NCBI GenBank assembly: GCA_029249345.1
Contig: JAQWHM010000019.1
Location: 124,001-188,000, forward strand
Origin: UBA10348 sp002469915
Lineage (GTDB): Bacteria > Bacteroidota > Rhodothermia > Rhodothermales > UBA10348
Length of the DNA: 64,000 nucleotides
Reading direction: 5' to 3'
Positions 8,856-17,549 of the stretch are shown piece after piece (position 1 is the first letter of the stretch; the number at the start of each line of letters is the position of its first letter). Made by a program: the position numbers and the translations under genes. Under the pieces are notes generated by a model, which ran no database searches, was not told the origin of the DNA, and saw only the letters and a list, made by a program, of their open reading frames with translations.

Positions 8856-10178
8856 ATGAGCATTATCGCACTTGGGCGTGGCCTTTTGGGCCTGGCCGTA
8901 ATTTTGGGCTTAGCCTATTTGGCATCCAACAACAAGAGCCGGATCAGTTGGCGTATGGTTGGATCCGCACTAGGACTGCAGGTCCTTTTGGCCGTCTTCC
9001 TTCTGAAAGGTGCGGTCATGGGAGCATGGTTTTCGCCTCTTGGCTGGCCAAAAGCGTTCTTTTCATGGGTCAGTGGCTTCTTTGTACTCGTTCTGAATTT
9101 TACGACATCAGGGGCTGAGTTTATTTTTGGTGACTTGGCAAAGCCACCCGGAGTAGAAGGAAGTATGGGCATGTTTTTTGCCTTCCAGGTGCTTCCCACC
9201 ATCATATTTTTTGGGTCCCTCATGGGTGTAATGTATCACCTTGGCGTCATGCAAAAGATTGTGCAAGGGATGGCGGTCGTCATGGCCAAGCTTCTGGGAA
9301 CGAGTGGGGCTGAGTCACTTTCTGTGACAGCCAACATTTTCGTAGGTCAGACAGAAGCACCATTGGTTATTCGGCCCTACCTCGGAAAAATGACGATGTC
9401 CGAATTGATGGCTGTGATGACAGGAGGTATGGCAACCATCGCAGGAGGTGTGATGGCGGCCTACATTCAAATACTAGGAGATCCATATGCTCAGGCGATG
9501 GGCGTTTCCCTAGACGCAGGACGATTGCTCTTTGCCGAACAGTTATTAGGCGCCAGCATCATGGCTGCGCCAGCGGCCCTACTGCTCGCGAAAATGCTGA
9601 TTCCTGAGGTAGATGCCCCAGCGACGAAGGGAGCTGTTCAAATTGAAGTAGAACAGAAGTCAGCCAACGTTATCGATGCCGCCGCTTCAGGAGCTTCAGA
9701 CGGATTAAAGCTGGCCTTGAATGTGGGCGCCATGCTATTAGCCTTTCTAGCGTTGATCGCCATGGTGAACTACATCATCGGATACGGTGCAGGTTTCTTT
9801 GGAGCGTCACTTACCCTAGAGCAACTCCTAGGATGGGGACTATCGCCTTTGGCCTGGCTCATCGGAATTCCTACGGTAGATATTGTCAGCTTCGGATCTC
9901 TGTTGGGGACGAAAATTATTGCGAACGAATTTGTGGCCTATCTGAATCTCGCCGGAGCAATAGGAACGGGGGCGCTTCATCCGAAGACAATTATAATGGC
10001 CACATTCGCCCTGTGTGGATTCGCCAACTTGTCTTCCATAGCGATACAGATCGGCGGTATTGGTCCGCTCGCCCCAGAACGAACATCAGACTTGGCTAAA
10101 CTCGGGGTTCGTGCCGTGTTGGCTGGTACTTTTGCCAATTTGATGACGGCGACTATTGCCGGTATTCTTTTGGGTTGA
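8856..10178 (+). CDS. nupC: Concentrative nucleoside transporter (CNT family, NupC)
   Basis: A 440-aa polytopic inner-membrane protein of the CNT family, which imports nucleosides with Na+ or H+. It shows many hydrophobic spans and the family stretches GQTEAPLVIRPY, MTGGMATIAGGVMAAY and LCGFANLSSIAIQIGGIG. The start ATG at 8856 gives an N-terminal transmembrane segment directly. Its stop codon lies 2 bp before the start of the secreted zincin gene, so the two are probably one transcript. Confidence 0.93.
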   Translation: MSIIALGRGLLGLAVILGLAYLASNNKSRISWRMVGSALGLQVLLAVFLLKGAVMGAWFSPLGWPKAFFSWVSGFFVLVLNFTTSGAEFIFGDLAKPPGVEGSMGMFFAFQVLPTIIFFGSLMGVMYHLGVMQKIVQGMAVVMAKLLGTSGAESLSVTANIFVGQTEAPLVIRPYLGKMTMSELMAVMTGGMATIAGGVMAAYIQILGDPYAQAMGVSLDAGRLLFAEQLLGASIMAAPAALLLAKMLIPEVDAPATKGAVQIEVEQKSANVIDAAASGASDGLKLALNVGAMLLAFLALIAMVNYIIGYGAGFFGASLTLEQLLGWGLSPLAWLIGIPTVDIVSFGSLLGTKIIANEFVAYLNLAGAIGTGALHPKTIIMATFALCGFANLSSIAIQIGGIGPLAPERTSDLAKLGVRAVLAGTFANLMTATIAGILLG

Positions 10179-10180
10179 GA

Positions 10181-11173
10181 ATGAAAAAAATGTCCTTGTT
10201 GGTTTTCATGTGCGCCGCTCTAGCGGAAGCGGCGCCAGCTCATGCACAATTGGTGGTGAACGGGTACACCAATCACCAAATTCACGGCTGGGATGTGCTT
10301 GTCAATGATGATGCACAATCCAATCATTCCGTTGGGACGAACAGAGCTGTTGCATACCTCACGGACCGTCTTTACCTCTTAGAGGGGCTTAGTCTTCAAC
10401 CAGCCATTTTAGACTCGCTGCGCTCCATTCCTATTTTTATGGAATGGGAAAAGCGTTCCAATGGGGCTGCGGAATACCATTCCAGTCTAGACTGGTTGCT
10501 TCTCAATGGGTACATCCCAGAAAAGGAGAAAGCTGTTGAAATCAGTAACATGAACAACTTTGTGTCTTGGTCTCAGCAGAATCAGCCCTGGATGATCTTG
10601 CATGAGATGGCTCACGGATATCATGACAGGATCTTTGGATTTGGTGATGCAACCATATACGATACCTTTTTAAACGCAAAAAATGGGTCTTTGTATCGAT
10701 TTGTACTGTACAATCCTGGAAACGGGGCTCCCACCTTTATTGTGAACGAGGCCTATGCCTTGACGAATCAAATGGAGTATTTCGCAGAGATCACAGAGGC
10801 GTATCTGGGTCAGAACGATTTTTATCCGTTTGAAAGAAGCGAGTTGGAATCGTACGACCCTGTTGGGTTTGCGCTGGTTGCGTCCATTTGGTTTCAAACG
10901 AACTCAACGGATATCGAACCTGCCTTTCCTGAACAAAAACTTCTGGATCCTGTGTATCCCAATCCGACATCCGGGGTAGTTTGGGCAAATGGATGGCAAG
11001 ACGCAGTCTCCATTCGCGTTTTGGACGTAATGGGACGTACCGTTATGGACCTCACTGGAAAAGCTTCTCGATACGAAATTAACCTGTCTGATCAACCAGC
11101 GGGTCTCTACCTTATACGGTTAGAAATGGAGCCAGGCACTATTCAAACTCAAACGGTGCTGAAGACTTATTGA
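10181..11173 (+). CDS. Secreted zincin-type metallopeptidase with T9SS C-terminal sorting domain
   Basis: The predicted product from ATG 10181 is 330 aa; the frame also opens at a TTG at 10175. It has a signal peptide ending in APAHAQ. It carries the zinc-metallopeptidase motif HEMAHGYHD (HExxH) and, about 60 residues later, NQMEYFAEITEAYLG, whose glutamates could supply the third zinc ligand. The last ~75 residues (YPNPTSGVVW, VLDVMGRTV, LYLIRLEM) form a type IX secretion sorting domain. It should therefore be exported to the cell surface or medium. Substrate is unknown. It overlaps the convergent TonB_C lipoprotein gene by 7 bp at its end. Confidence 0.78.
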   Translation: MKKMSLLVFMCAALAEAAPAHAQLVVNGYTNHQIHGWDVLVNDDAQSNHSVGTNRAVAYLTDRLYLLEGLSLQPAILDSLRSIPIFMEWEKRSNGAAEYHSSLDWLLLNGYIPEKEKAVEISNMNNFVSWSQQNQPWMILHEMAHGYHDRIFGFGDATIYDTFLNAKNGSLYRFVLYNPGNGAPTFIVNEAYALTNQMEYFAEITEAYLGQNDFYPFERSELESYDPVGFALVASIWFQTNSTDIEPAFPEQKLLDPVYPNPTSGVVWANGWQDAVSIRVLDVMGRTVMDLTGKASRYEINLSDQPAGLYLIRLEMEPGTIQTQTVLKTY

Positions 11174-11895
11174 GGGCCAAATCGCACCTTCATGCGCACC
11201 CAGGAGGGAATGGCATTGGATTTTCCGCCCTTTAGCAGATAAGCAGGCTGCCAGCGCATTTCCGTAATGGCCAGCATGGCAATTCTATCCAGCGTCGGAT
11301 GGAGGCCTTCTATCTTGTTAAGAGCAACGGGTACTCCTTCTTTGTTCAAGGCGACCTGAAGAAAGACTTTTCCTGAAAGTTGCTGCTCTTTGAGCGAATC
11401 GGGCACGACAACTGGGATGTCTCGACCCAGCTTGGTAAGTGTTCTAGGAGAACGGAAATGGCGCGCTAGCACTCTGTACGCTTCACGCTGGTGCTTTTTG
11501 ATGAGCGGCTGAACGTCACCTTCTAGGTTCAGTCCTTCCATTTTGGGCAGTACAAACTTGTCGAAAAGGGAGTCTACCACTTCGGGCTGATTGCGGAATA
11601 ATTCGATCAGACTCTCCTTTACATACTGATTGAATTTGCGCTGAGCCAAGTCGCTGTCTTTCACAGATCGACCATCTAAAGAAGCGGACAGTAGATGACT
11701 TCCAGGGACACCCATCTCGTCCATCGTCTCAAGTGGCCGGTATGCACCGGTCGTATCGGCTCCGATTTGCCACCAAAAAATAGAGTTACCATCCCATCCC
11801 CTAGGAATAGAAAGAGGCTCTTCTTGAGCGGCTTGGCATCCAACGATAAGCAGGATGGGAAGAAGTAAGGCTAAATGTGCCTTGCGAAATTGCAT
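11167..11895 (-). CDS. Lipoprotein with TonB-like C-terminal domain
   Basis: A 242-aa protein with a lipoprotein signal (LLPILLIVGC). The first ~150 residues match nothing I recognise. The last ~75 (SGKVFLQVALNKEGVPVAL, then LAITEMRWQPAYLLKGG and WVRMKVRF) have the pattern of the TonB C-terminal domain, as in proteins annotated energy transducer TonB. Unlike real TonB it has no N-terminal transmembrane helix or Pro-rich linker; it is a lipoprotein, so it may not transduce energy. It is convergent with, and overlaps, the zincin gene. Confidence 0.65.
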   Translation of the reverse strand: MQFRKAHLALLLPILLIVGCQAAQEEPLSIPRGWDGNSIFWWQIGADTTGAYRPLETMDEMGVPGSHLLSASLDGRSVKDSDLAQRKFNQYVKESLIELFRNQPEVVDSLFDKFVLPKMEGLNLEGDVQPLIKKHQREAYRVLARHFRSPRTLTKLGRDIPVVVPDSLKEQQLSGKVFLQVALNKEGVPVALNKIEGLHPTLDRIAMLAITEMRWQPAYLLKGGKSNAIPSWVRMKVRFGPQ

Positions 11896-11962
11896 GCGAT
11901 ACAGCTTATGATTAGCGTGATATGGACCCTTAACCGGTTAAAAAGTTGCATTTATTGTACTT

Positions 11963-12148
11963 ATGGCACCCAAAATGAAAATCAGACCAGCGTTAGACTA
12001 TGATGCAGCTGCGCTAACTTCTTTGGTGCGCAGATCAAAAGGCTAGACGTCGCTTCGGGTGCTTTCTGATTCTTTTGCTCAGGAATTCTACGAAAAAATG
12101 GGTGTGATCAAGATGGGCGACTCCGTGGCCTCTGTCACAGGTGGGTAG
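11963..12148 (+). pseudogene. Remnant of a GNAT-family N-acetyltransferase
   Basis: An ATG at 11963 opens a frame reading MAPKMKIRPALDYDAAALTS, the classical N-terminus of a GNAT acetyltransferase, and stops at TAG 12044-12046. In the same frame immediately after come LRVLSDSFAQEFYEKMG and then VIKMGDSVAS, the classical acetyl-CoA-binding C-terminal segment (SDxxAxxFYEKMG), ending in TAG at 12146. The central 80-100 residues that normally separate these blocks are missing. The simplest reading is an internal deletion followed by a nonsense codon. No full copy exists in the window. Confidence 0.72.
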
Positions 12149-12173
12149 CGAAGTCTACCTTTTCTGAATTTGT

Positions 12174-12659
12174 CTACTTCCCCGTAACGAGACGCACAAA
12201 ATGTTTGCGGCGATCCATAGCCACCACTTTAACTTCGCTTCCAACAGAGATGAAATCACCTTCCGTAACGACCTCGATGCGCTCTCCCTCAATCTCGATG
12301 ATACCCGTTGGGCGTAGAGGGGTTATGGCGATGCCCATTTTCCCGAGGTAGCTGGCCCGATGCTCGCTTTCACGGGCAATCAGCCTTTCATCTTTTTTCA
12401 GGTTGGCAGACAGAATGAAGCGATTCCAAGCGCCAGATTTCCAAAGCCACCAAAAAGCACTTCCCGTTGTGATAGTTGCTCCTGCCATGGCCATGACTCC
12501 CGCGAGAAATCCGATCTGAACAAACGCTGTAAAGATGGCGAACAGCATCATTAAGGCGCCCAGAATACCCACGACATTCATTCCTGGAATCAAGTAAACT
12601 TCAGCAACGATAAATGCCGCGCCTAGCAGAATCAGAATAATGGGAAGCAAGAGTTCCAA
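12174..12659 (-). CDS. Short NfeD-family membrane protein
   Basis: A 161-aa protein with about three transmembrane segments in the first 75 residues (MELLLPIILILLGAAFIVAE onward). A C-terminal OB-fold-like domain (RASYLGKMGIAITPLRPTG, IEIEGERIEVVTEGDFI) is typical of short NfeD1b proteins. These usually accompany stomatin/SPFH proteins and organise membrane microdomains. No SPFH gene is present here. It follows the long NfeD gene by 99 bp on the same strand, and the OB domains of the two are similar (GIA-T-LRP in both). Confidence 0.85.
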   Translation of the reverse strand: MELLLPIILILLGAAFIVAEVYLIPGMNVVGILGALMMLFAIFTAFVQIGFLAGVMAMAGATITTGSAFWWLWKSGAWNRFILSANLKKDERLIARESEHRASYLGKMGIAITPLRPTGIIEIEGERIEVVTEGDFISVGSEVKVVAMDRRKHFVRLVTGK

Positions 12660-12758
12660 AATAGCTCCGGGAAATGAGCGGTTGACCGTACTCAGGAGTT
12701 TACGGCATTAAGATCAAAGGTTACAGTAGCGGCCCGGCTGCGACTAGTACAGAATAGG

Positions 12759-14135
12759 TTAACTGGGAATCTGTGGAACGGCTTTAACACGCACGGTTGA
12801 TCCGTTTACGGTCATCACCTCGATGGGCGTTCCCTTTTCGATATACTCTCCAGATGTTACTACATCTACTCTACTTCCATCAATCGTTGCCGCCCCTGCT
12901 GGCCGTAGAGAGGTAGCAGCAATACCATGGCGCCCAACATATTCAGAATGGGTAGTCGCAGATGTATAACCGGCCGCACTACCTAAGTCTGGCTGTAAGA
13001 CTAAGCGATTGAAATGTTGTGTTTTAGGTAGGTACCGAGCAAGCGAAGCCAACATGACGATAAACATGACCATCGTAGAAGCGAGTGTCGTCACTGCGCT
13101 GGTGATGGCTGGCCCGGAAGGGAAGTTAAATCCAATATTTCCGATCAATGACGCTCCCATTGCCAAAACGACTAAAATGAGTCCACTAATCCCAGCGATT
13201 CCAAATCCTGGTATCACAAAGATCTCCAGCATTAGTAGGATGATTCCCAGGCCAAAGACGAGGATTTCCCAGCTTTCAACCAAGCCCATCATGTAGTGAG
13301 GACCAAAGAAAATAGCAGCGCCAAATGCGGCAATGATACCTGGAAATCCGACTCCGGGAGTTTGAAGTTCAAAATACAGGCCGCCCATCATCATGAGCAT
13401 GAGGATGGACTGTACCACGGGTGAGCCAAAGAAGCGCAGCATTTGTTCAATGCCCTTGACTTCATGGGCCACTTGCTCTATTTCAGCGGCTCCCAATTCG
13501 GATAATAACTCGTCTATGGACGTTAGTTCGGCATCTGCGACCCCCAGCTTCACAGCCTCTGTGGTAGAGAGGGTGAGCACCTGTCCTGCTTCGCTGACCC
13601 CTTTGACTTCTAATTCTTGATCTACCATCGCTTCTGCGATTTGAGGGTCACGCCCATTTGCCTCAGCCGTTGCACGCATGAGGCCGCGCATGTAGCTCTG
13701 ATACTTGTCAGGTGCGGCTTCGCCACCCACTCCTTCTACTACGGTAGCGGCGCCAATGGATGCGCCTGGCACCATAATAATGCGATCTGCAGCATAGGAA
13801 ATAAGGGCTCCGGCGGAGGCCGCGTTCTTATCGATGAAGGCGACGGTTGGGATAGTCGCATTCAGAATGGTTTTCCGGATTTGATCTGCCGCGTCTACAA
13901 GGCCTCCAAACGTATCAATGTCGAAGACAATGAGACCTGCCTCGGCTGCTTCGGCATCCGCTACGGCCCGGTCTATATAGCGCGCGAGCCCATTGTCTAT
14001 CATTCCTTCGATTGGAACGATAAAGGCTTGTCCTTGTGGCGTTTCCTCAAAGGCCCAGTCTGTGTCCTGTCCAGTGGCGGGATGTACGCCCATGATGAGG
14101 ATCAGAAAAAACGAGATGGAACGAAATATTTTCAT
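12759..14135 (-). CDS. Long NfeD protein: ClpP-class membrane serine protease
   Basis: With the ATG at 14135 the protein is 458 aa and has a signal peptide (MKIFRSISFFLILIMG...TGQ). A ClpP/crotonase-like protease domain spans about residues 36-230. The nucleophile is S107 in KNAASAGALIS and the likely general base is K144, a Ser-Lys dyad as in archaeal 1510-N protease. A membrane block follows (about 250-380), then a C-terminal NfeD OB domain (HSEYVGRHGIAATSLRPAG). Family members cleave the C-terminus of stomatins. It starts 17 bp after the L,D-transpeptidase stop, within an envelope cluster. Confidence 0.9.
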   Translation of the reverse strand: MKIFRSISFFLILIMGVHPATGQDTDWAFEETPQGQAFIVPIEGMIDNGLARYIDRAVADAEAAEAGLIVFDIDTFGGLVDAADQIRKTILNATIPTVAFIDKNAASAGALISYAADRIIMVPGASIGAATVVEGVGGEAAPDKYQSYMRGLMRATAEANGRDPQIAEAMVDQELEVKGVSEAGQVLTLSTTEAVKLGVADAELTSIDELLSELGAAEIEQVAHEVKGIEQMLRFFGSPVVQSILMLMMMGGLYFELQTPGVGFPGIIAAFGAAIFFGPHYMMGLVESWEILVFGLGIILLMLEIFVIPGFGIAGISGLILVVLAMGASLIGNIGFNFPSGPAITSAVTTLASTMVMFIVMLASLARYLPKTQHFNRLVLQPDLGSAAGYTSATTHSEYVGRHGIAATSLRPAGAATIDGSRVDVVTSGEYIEKGTPIEVMTVNGSTVRVKAVPQIPS

Positions 14136-14152
14136 CTGACCAAATTGTTGAA

Positions 14153-14902
14153 TTATGATTCTATCATTACAGGAGTGCCGACTACAACGAGATCCCATAA
14201 ACGGTCCATTTGGACATTTTGAATAGCAACACATCCCTGTGTCCAATTCTGTCGTTCACCCGTGCCATCGCCGTGAAGTTCGATATATCCGCCCAGACGC
14301 GTATTCATAGGAGGAGCCGAGACGGATTTTTCTGCTTGCAGAATTTGTTTGTACTCCTTCTCGGTGATCAAATTATCCTTAAACCCTCGTTCCGCGTCTT
14401 CCGCATTAGGATAGTTTAGCACCAGAGCCTTGTAGAATTGACTGTTTGCATTTTTCGTAGCCACGAAAAACTCGCCCTCGGGTGTTCTCCAATGATCGGG
14501 ATTGGCCTGACTGCCACGTTCCGTTTTGTCTGCAAAGAAGTTATACCCCAAGTCGGCTGGGATGCGTGCGATAAGGGTGCTTCCTCGATACACAAAGACC
14601 GTTTGTTCGGATTTAGAAATTCTGATCCAAACATTCGTGAGTCCTTCCGTTCTCATCAAGCCATTGGCTCCATCGAGCGTTTTAACCTTACTCCACCCAT
14701 CCTGCCGATCTTCCAGCATAACCACGGGCTCCCTCAACTTGAGGTGCATGTAGGTTCTGGTCGTGTCGTTTGGGTAAAAGAGCTTTGAAGATCGCTCCGT
14801 CGTGTAGTACACATCCAGCGATGGATTCATTGCTTGCGCATGGACCTTATTCGGTCCAAGAGAAACGAGCGCTAAGAGAAACAGAATTGCGAATAGTCGC
14901 AT
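14153..14902 (-). CDS. Periplasmic L,D-transpeptidase (YkuD domain)
   Basis: The ATG at 14902 gives a 249-aa protein with a signal peptide (MRLFAILFLLALVSLG...HAQ). The central-to-C-terminal part is a YkuD catalytic domain with H210 and the nucleophile C224 in HGDGTGERQNWTQGCVAIQN. About residues 30-85 resemble an SH3-like wall-binding region. It should form 3-3 crosslinks in peptidoglycan or attach proteins to it. It lies between the HAD hydrolase and the NfeD protease genes, with a 17-bp gap to the latter. Confidence 0.88.
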   Translation of the reverse strand: MRLFAILFLLALVSLGPNKVHAQAMNPSLDVYYTTERSSKLFYPNDTTRTYMHLKLREPVVMLEDRQDGWSKVKTLDGANGLMRTEGLTNVWIRISKSEQTVFVYRGSTLIARIPADLGYNFFADKTERGSQANPDHWRTPEGEFFVATKNANSQFYKALVLNYPNAEDAERGFKDNLITEKEYKQILQAEKSVSAPPMNTRLGGYIELHGDGTGERQNWTQGCVAIQNVQMDRLWDLVVVGTPVMIES

Positions 14903-14970
14903 GATTCGGATGTGTTGGACCTGCGGGCTTTCGTTGAGAACCGCAGAGTCACTCAGAGGATCCAATACAA

Positions 14971-15696
14971 CTACGCGGAGAGCATATTGTAGGCTTCCAA
15001 AACAGCATCTGCATCCCGAAAGGAGCTCGCGTGACTGGCCGCCGCGATAGCATCGTGGGAGGAATTGGAAGGGGCGAATGATCGTCCGACGACGTTCATC
15101 GCCCCAATATCCCCATTTGTATCTCCGATGAAAGCCATTTCATCCGTTGTAACGCCACACGTCTCAGCAAGCCAGGTCATGCCAGCCGCCTTGGTGAGCG
15201 ATTGCGGCACGATATCGATGCTTATGTGCGTGTGAAACGTCTGGAAATGCGGAAAATTATCACCAACCCATCGTTTCAAGTTTTCTAGAGCGGCATACAG
15301 GCTTTCTTTTTCTTTAGCCACCATTCCGGCTTGTGCTCTTTTGGCGTGATCGATGGAAAGCGCACTATCAAGAGCCAAAAGAGAAGTCATGTACTCCCTG
15401 ATCTCATCCACCTCGCGTTGGATCTCAGTCGTCAGAGCCGGATGCCAGGTTGTGAGAGCGGAAACGGGATCAAACATTCCAGCGCCTGACTCGAAAAGAA
15501 CCGGCGCTTTCAGAGCCAATAATTGACTCATGGCTTCCACATACGGATACGATCTGCCGGAGCAAATAGATAACGCTGGTATTGAGGCGTGGCTGCCCGG
15601 CAGGCCGGCGGTCAATGCGCGCTCTGAAATGCGGCCTAAAACATCCAGTCTCAGGGGCTGGTACGGCATGGCGAGACATCCATCGATGTCACACAC
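14971..15696 (-). CDS. HAD-superfamily (IIB type) phosphatase
   Basis: A 241-aa (as bounded here) haloacid-dehalogenase hydrolase. Motif I is CDIDGCLA at the N-terminus; motif IV is FIGDTNGDIGAMNVVGRSFAPSNS near the C-terminus, with a cap insertion between, as in sugar- or sucrose-phosphatase-like members. The only canonical start is GTG at 15696, but that cuts into the first beta-strand. The frame continues upstream through TKTRLFV-type residues to a CTG at 15726 that overlaps the fabI stop. The true start may be that CTG, coupled to fabI translation. Substrate unknown. Confidence 0.78.
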   Translation of the reverse strand: MCDIDGCLAMPYQPLRLDVLGRISERALTAGLPGSHASIPALSICSGRSYPYVEAMSQLLALKAPVLFESGAGMFDPVSALTTWHPALTTEIQREVDEIREYMTSLLALDSALSIDHAKRAQAGMVAKEKESLYAALENLKRWVGDNFPHFQTFHTHISIDIVPQSLTKAAGMTWLAETCGVTTDEMAFIGDTNGDIGAMNVVGRSFAPSNSSHDAIAAASHASSFRDADAVLEAYNMLSA

Positions 15697-15722
15697 AAAA
15701 AGCCGAGTCTTCGCTGTTTGAC

Positions 15723-16541
15723 TCAGGAGTACGCCTCGTTCAAGTCGGCGATGAGCTCATCGGAAATACCCATGTTGTTAAACCCACCATCATGAAAGAG
15801 GGTCTGACCGGTAACCGAGCGGGAAAGATCGCTCAAAATTGAGATCGTATAGTCAGCACACGACTCAGCATCGGCATTACCCAGTGGAGACATCCGATCG
15901 GCGTACTCATAAAGAGAATCGAATCCTTTAATACCAGCTCCGGCTGTTGTTTTCGTTGGGCTCTGTGAAATGGCGTTGATTCGGATTCCATTTTTCCCAA
16001 GCCGATACGCGAAGGAGCGGACAATGCTTTCCAACAGGGCTTTTGCATCGCCCATTTCCGAGTACTTGGTAAACGTCCTTTGAGCACCGATGTAGGACAG
16101 TCCGACAATGGAGCCACCGTCGTTCATGGTACCCGTTTTAAGCGCATGGTGAACACATCGGTGTAAGCTCATCGCTGAAATATCAAGCGTCTTCTTATAC
16201 CAATTGTAGTTCAAGTCTTCATAGGCTCGATCCTTACGCACATTCAGTCCCATGCCAATAGAGTGAACCATGAAATCGATACCGCCTAGCTTTTCCTTGG
16301 CTGCATCCATCAGGTTGTGCAGGTCCTCATCGTGCGTGGCGTCCGCGTAGTAAATGGAGGCGTTTGTTTTTTCAGCAAGGCCCTCGAGCTTTCCTAAACG
16401 TTGGCTCACAGGAGCGTTGGAAAGCATGAATTCTGCGCCTTCTCGATGTGCAGCTTCCGCAATTTTCCAAGCGAGGCTCTGTTCGTTGAGGGCACCAAAA
16501 ATGATACCTTTTTTGCCTTTCAGCAGACCGTGTCCACTCAT
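15723..16541 (-). CDS. fabI: Enoyl-[acyl-carrier-protein] reductase FabI
   Basis: A short-chain dehydrogenase that performs the last reduction of fatty-acid elongation using NAD(P)H. From the ATG at 16541 it is 272 aa. The modified glycine-rich loop is GALNEQSLAWKIA; the Y-x6-K catalytic pair is Y160 and K167 in FTKYSEMGDAKALLE, with a second family-typical Tyr (Y150) before it. ISQSPTKTTAGAGI matches the substrate-loop region. The frame stays open to 16607, but the upstream residues are not FabI-like. It sits between the inositol-phosphatase-family gene and the HAD gene. Confidence 0.92.
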   Translation of the reverse strand: MSGHGLLKGKKGIIFGALNEQSLAWKIAEAAHREGAEFMLSNAPVSQRLGKLEGLAEKTNASIYYADATHDEDLHNLMDAAKEKLGGIDFMVHSIGMGLNVRKDRAYEDLNYNWYKKTLDISAMSLHRCVHHALKTGTMNDGGSIVGLSYIGAQRTFTKYSEMGDAKALLESIVRSFAYRLGKNGIRINAISQSPTKTTAGAGIKGFDSLYEYADRMSPLGNADAESCADYTISILSDLSRSVTGQTLFHDGGFNNMGISDELIADLNEAYS

Positions 16542-16599
16542 GTGACTGTTCTGAATTTGGGTGGGTTCAAAAAGAAAAGTTACGAAATATGCAGACGAC

Positions 16600-17466
16600 T
16601 TACGCATCCGGCTTTCGCATTGGTTCTAACCTGTCCAACATGGCTTGGTGGATGTACCCGTTAGAGGCCACAATTTCCATCCCTAAAGGGGCATTTTGAG
16701 CACCAGAAAAGTCGGAATACACACCTCCAGCTTCACGTACAATTAGTGCTCCAGCGGCTACATCCCAAGGCATAAGTCCTTGCTCAAAGAATCCCTCAAA
16801 TCGTCCACATGCCACCCAGGCGAGGTCCAACGATGCAGAGCCAGGACGCCTAATACCGCGTGAATCAGTCATAAAACGCTTTAAACAGGCTGAATACCCA
16901 TTCACGAAGCTGAATTCCTTGTATGGAAATCCGGTCGTTAGAAGCGACTCATCAAGCTCGGTGGTTTCGCTTACTCGGCAGGCAGACTCGTCGGAAAGTG
17001 GCCCTACGTGAAAAAATGCTCCCCCTCCTTTTATTGCATAGAAGGTTTCATTCCTGCATACATCTTGAATGAGACCCAGAACCAATTCCCCGTCCTTCAT
17101 GAGGGCGATAGATATTCCGTAGTGGGGTACGCCATGTAAAAAATTCGTCGTTCCATCGAGTGGGTCGATAATCCAGACGTACCCTTCTCGTGAAAAAGAG
17201 GCGCCAGATTGGGGGTCATAACTCTCTTCAGCAAAAAAGGTGTGTTCCGGAAAGGCTGATTGTAGATGATCTACAATGAGATCCTGTGCGCCTTCATCTA
17301 CATGGCTTACTAGGTCATGCGTACCCTTATTTCTGGCATGGGTCCCATCAACCGAACCAGCATGACCCTGAATAAATGCAGCCGCTTTGTCGGCGGCCTG
17401 ACGTGCCTGTAAAAGTGCCTGCAAAAGAGTCTGGTGTAAATCGGTGGGGTTAGCAGCTGAACTCAT
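16600..17466 (-). CDS. Inositol monophosphatase family protein
   Basis: A 288-aa Mg2+-dependent phosphatase of the IMPase/SuhB/CysQ superfamily. Metal-binding motifs are present: FAEES (Glu ligand), WIIDPLDGTTNFLHG (the DPxDGTTNF signature) and WDVAAGALIVREAGG near the C-terminus. Family members hydrolyse inositol-1-phosphate or related sugar phosphates; SuhB also has a role in rRNA transcription. It is the first gene of the minus-strand run leading through fabI to the NfeD genes (58-bp gap to fabI). Confidence 0.9.
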   Translation of the reverse strand: MSSAANPTDLHQTLLQALLQARQAADKAAAFIQGHAGSVDGTHARNKGTHDLVSHVDEGAQDLIVDHLQSAFPEHTFFAEESYDPQSGASFSREGYVWIIDPLDGTTNFLHGVPHYGISIALMKDGELVLGLIQDVCRNETFYAIKGGGAFFHVGPLSDESACRVSETTELDESLLTTGFPYKEFSFVNGYSACLKRFMTDSRGIRRPGSASLDLAWVACGRFEGFFEQGLMPWDVAAGALIVREAGGVYSDFSGAQNAPLGMEIVASNGYIHQAMLDRLEPMRKPDA

Positions 17467-17549
17467 GCGGGTTATGCGGGGAAATCGGGGTGGACGGGGT
17501 AAAAAGTCGTATTATACTGAGTGTGCTGTATCAACCCTTTCCTTCAGTG

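Noticed and set aside
13617..14222. 201-aa plus-strand ORF opposite the NfeD protease
   Set aside because: Antisense shadow of a well-supported gene; Cys/His-rich composition without a domain.
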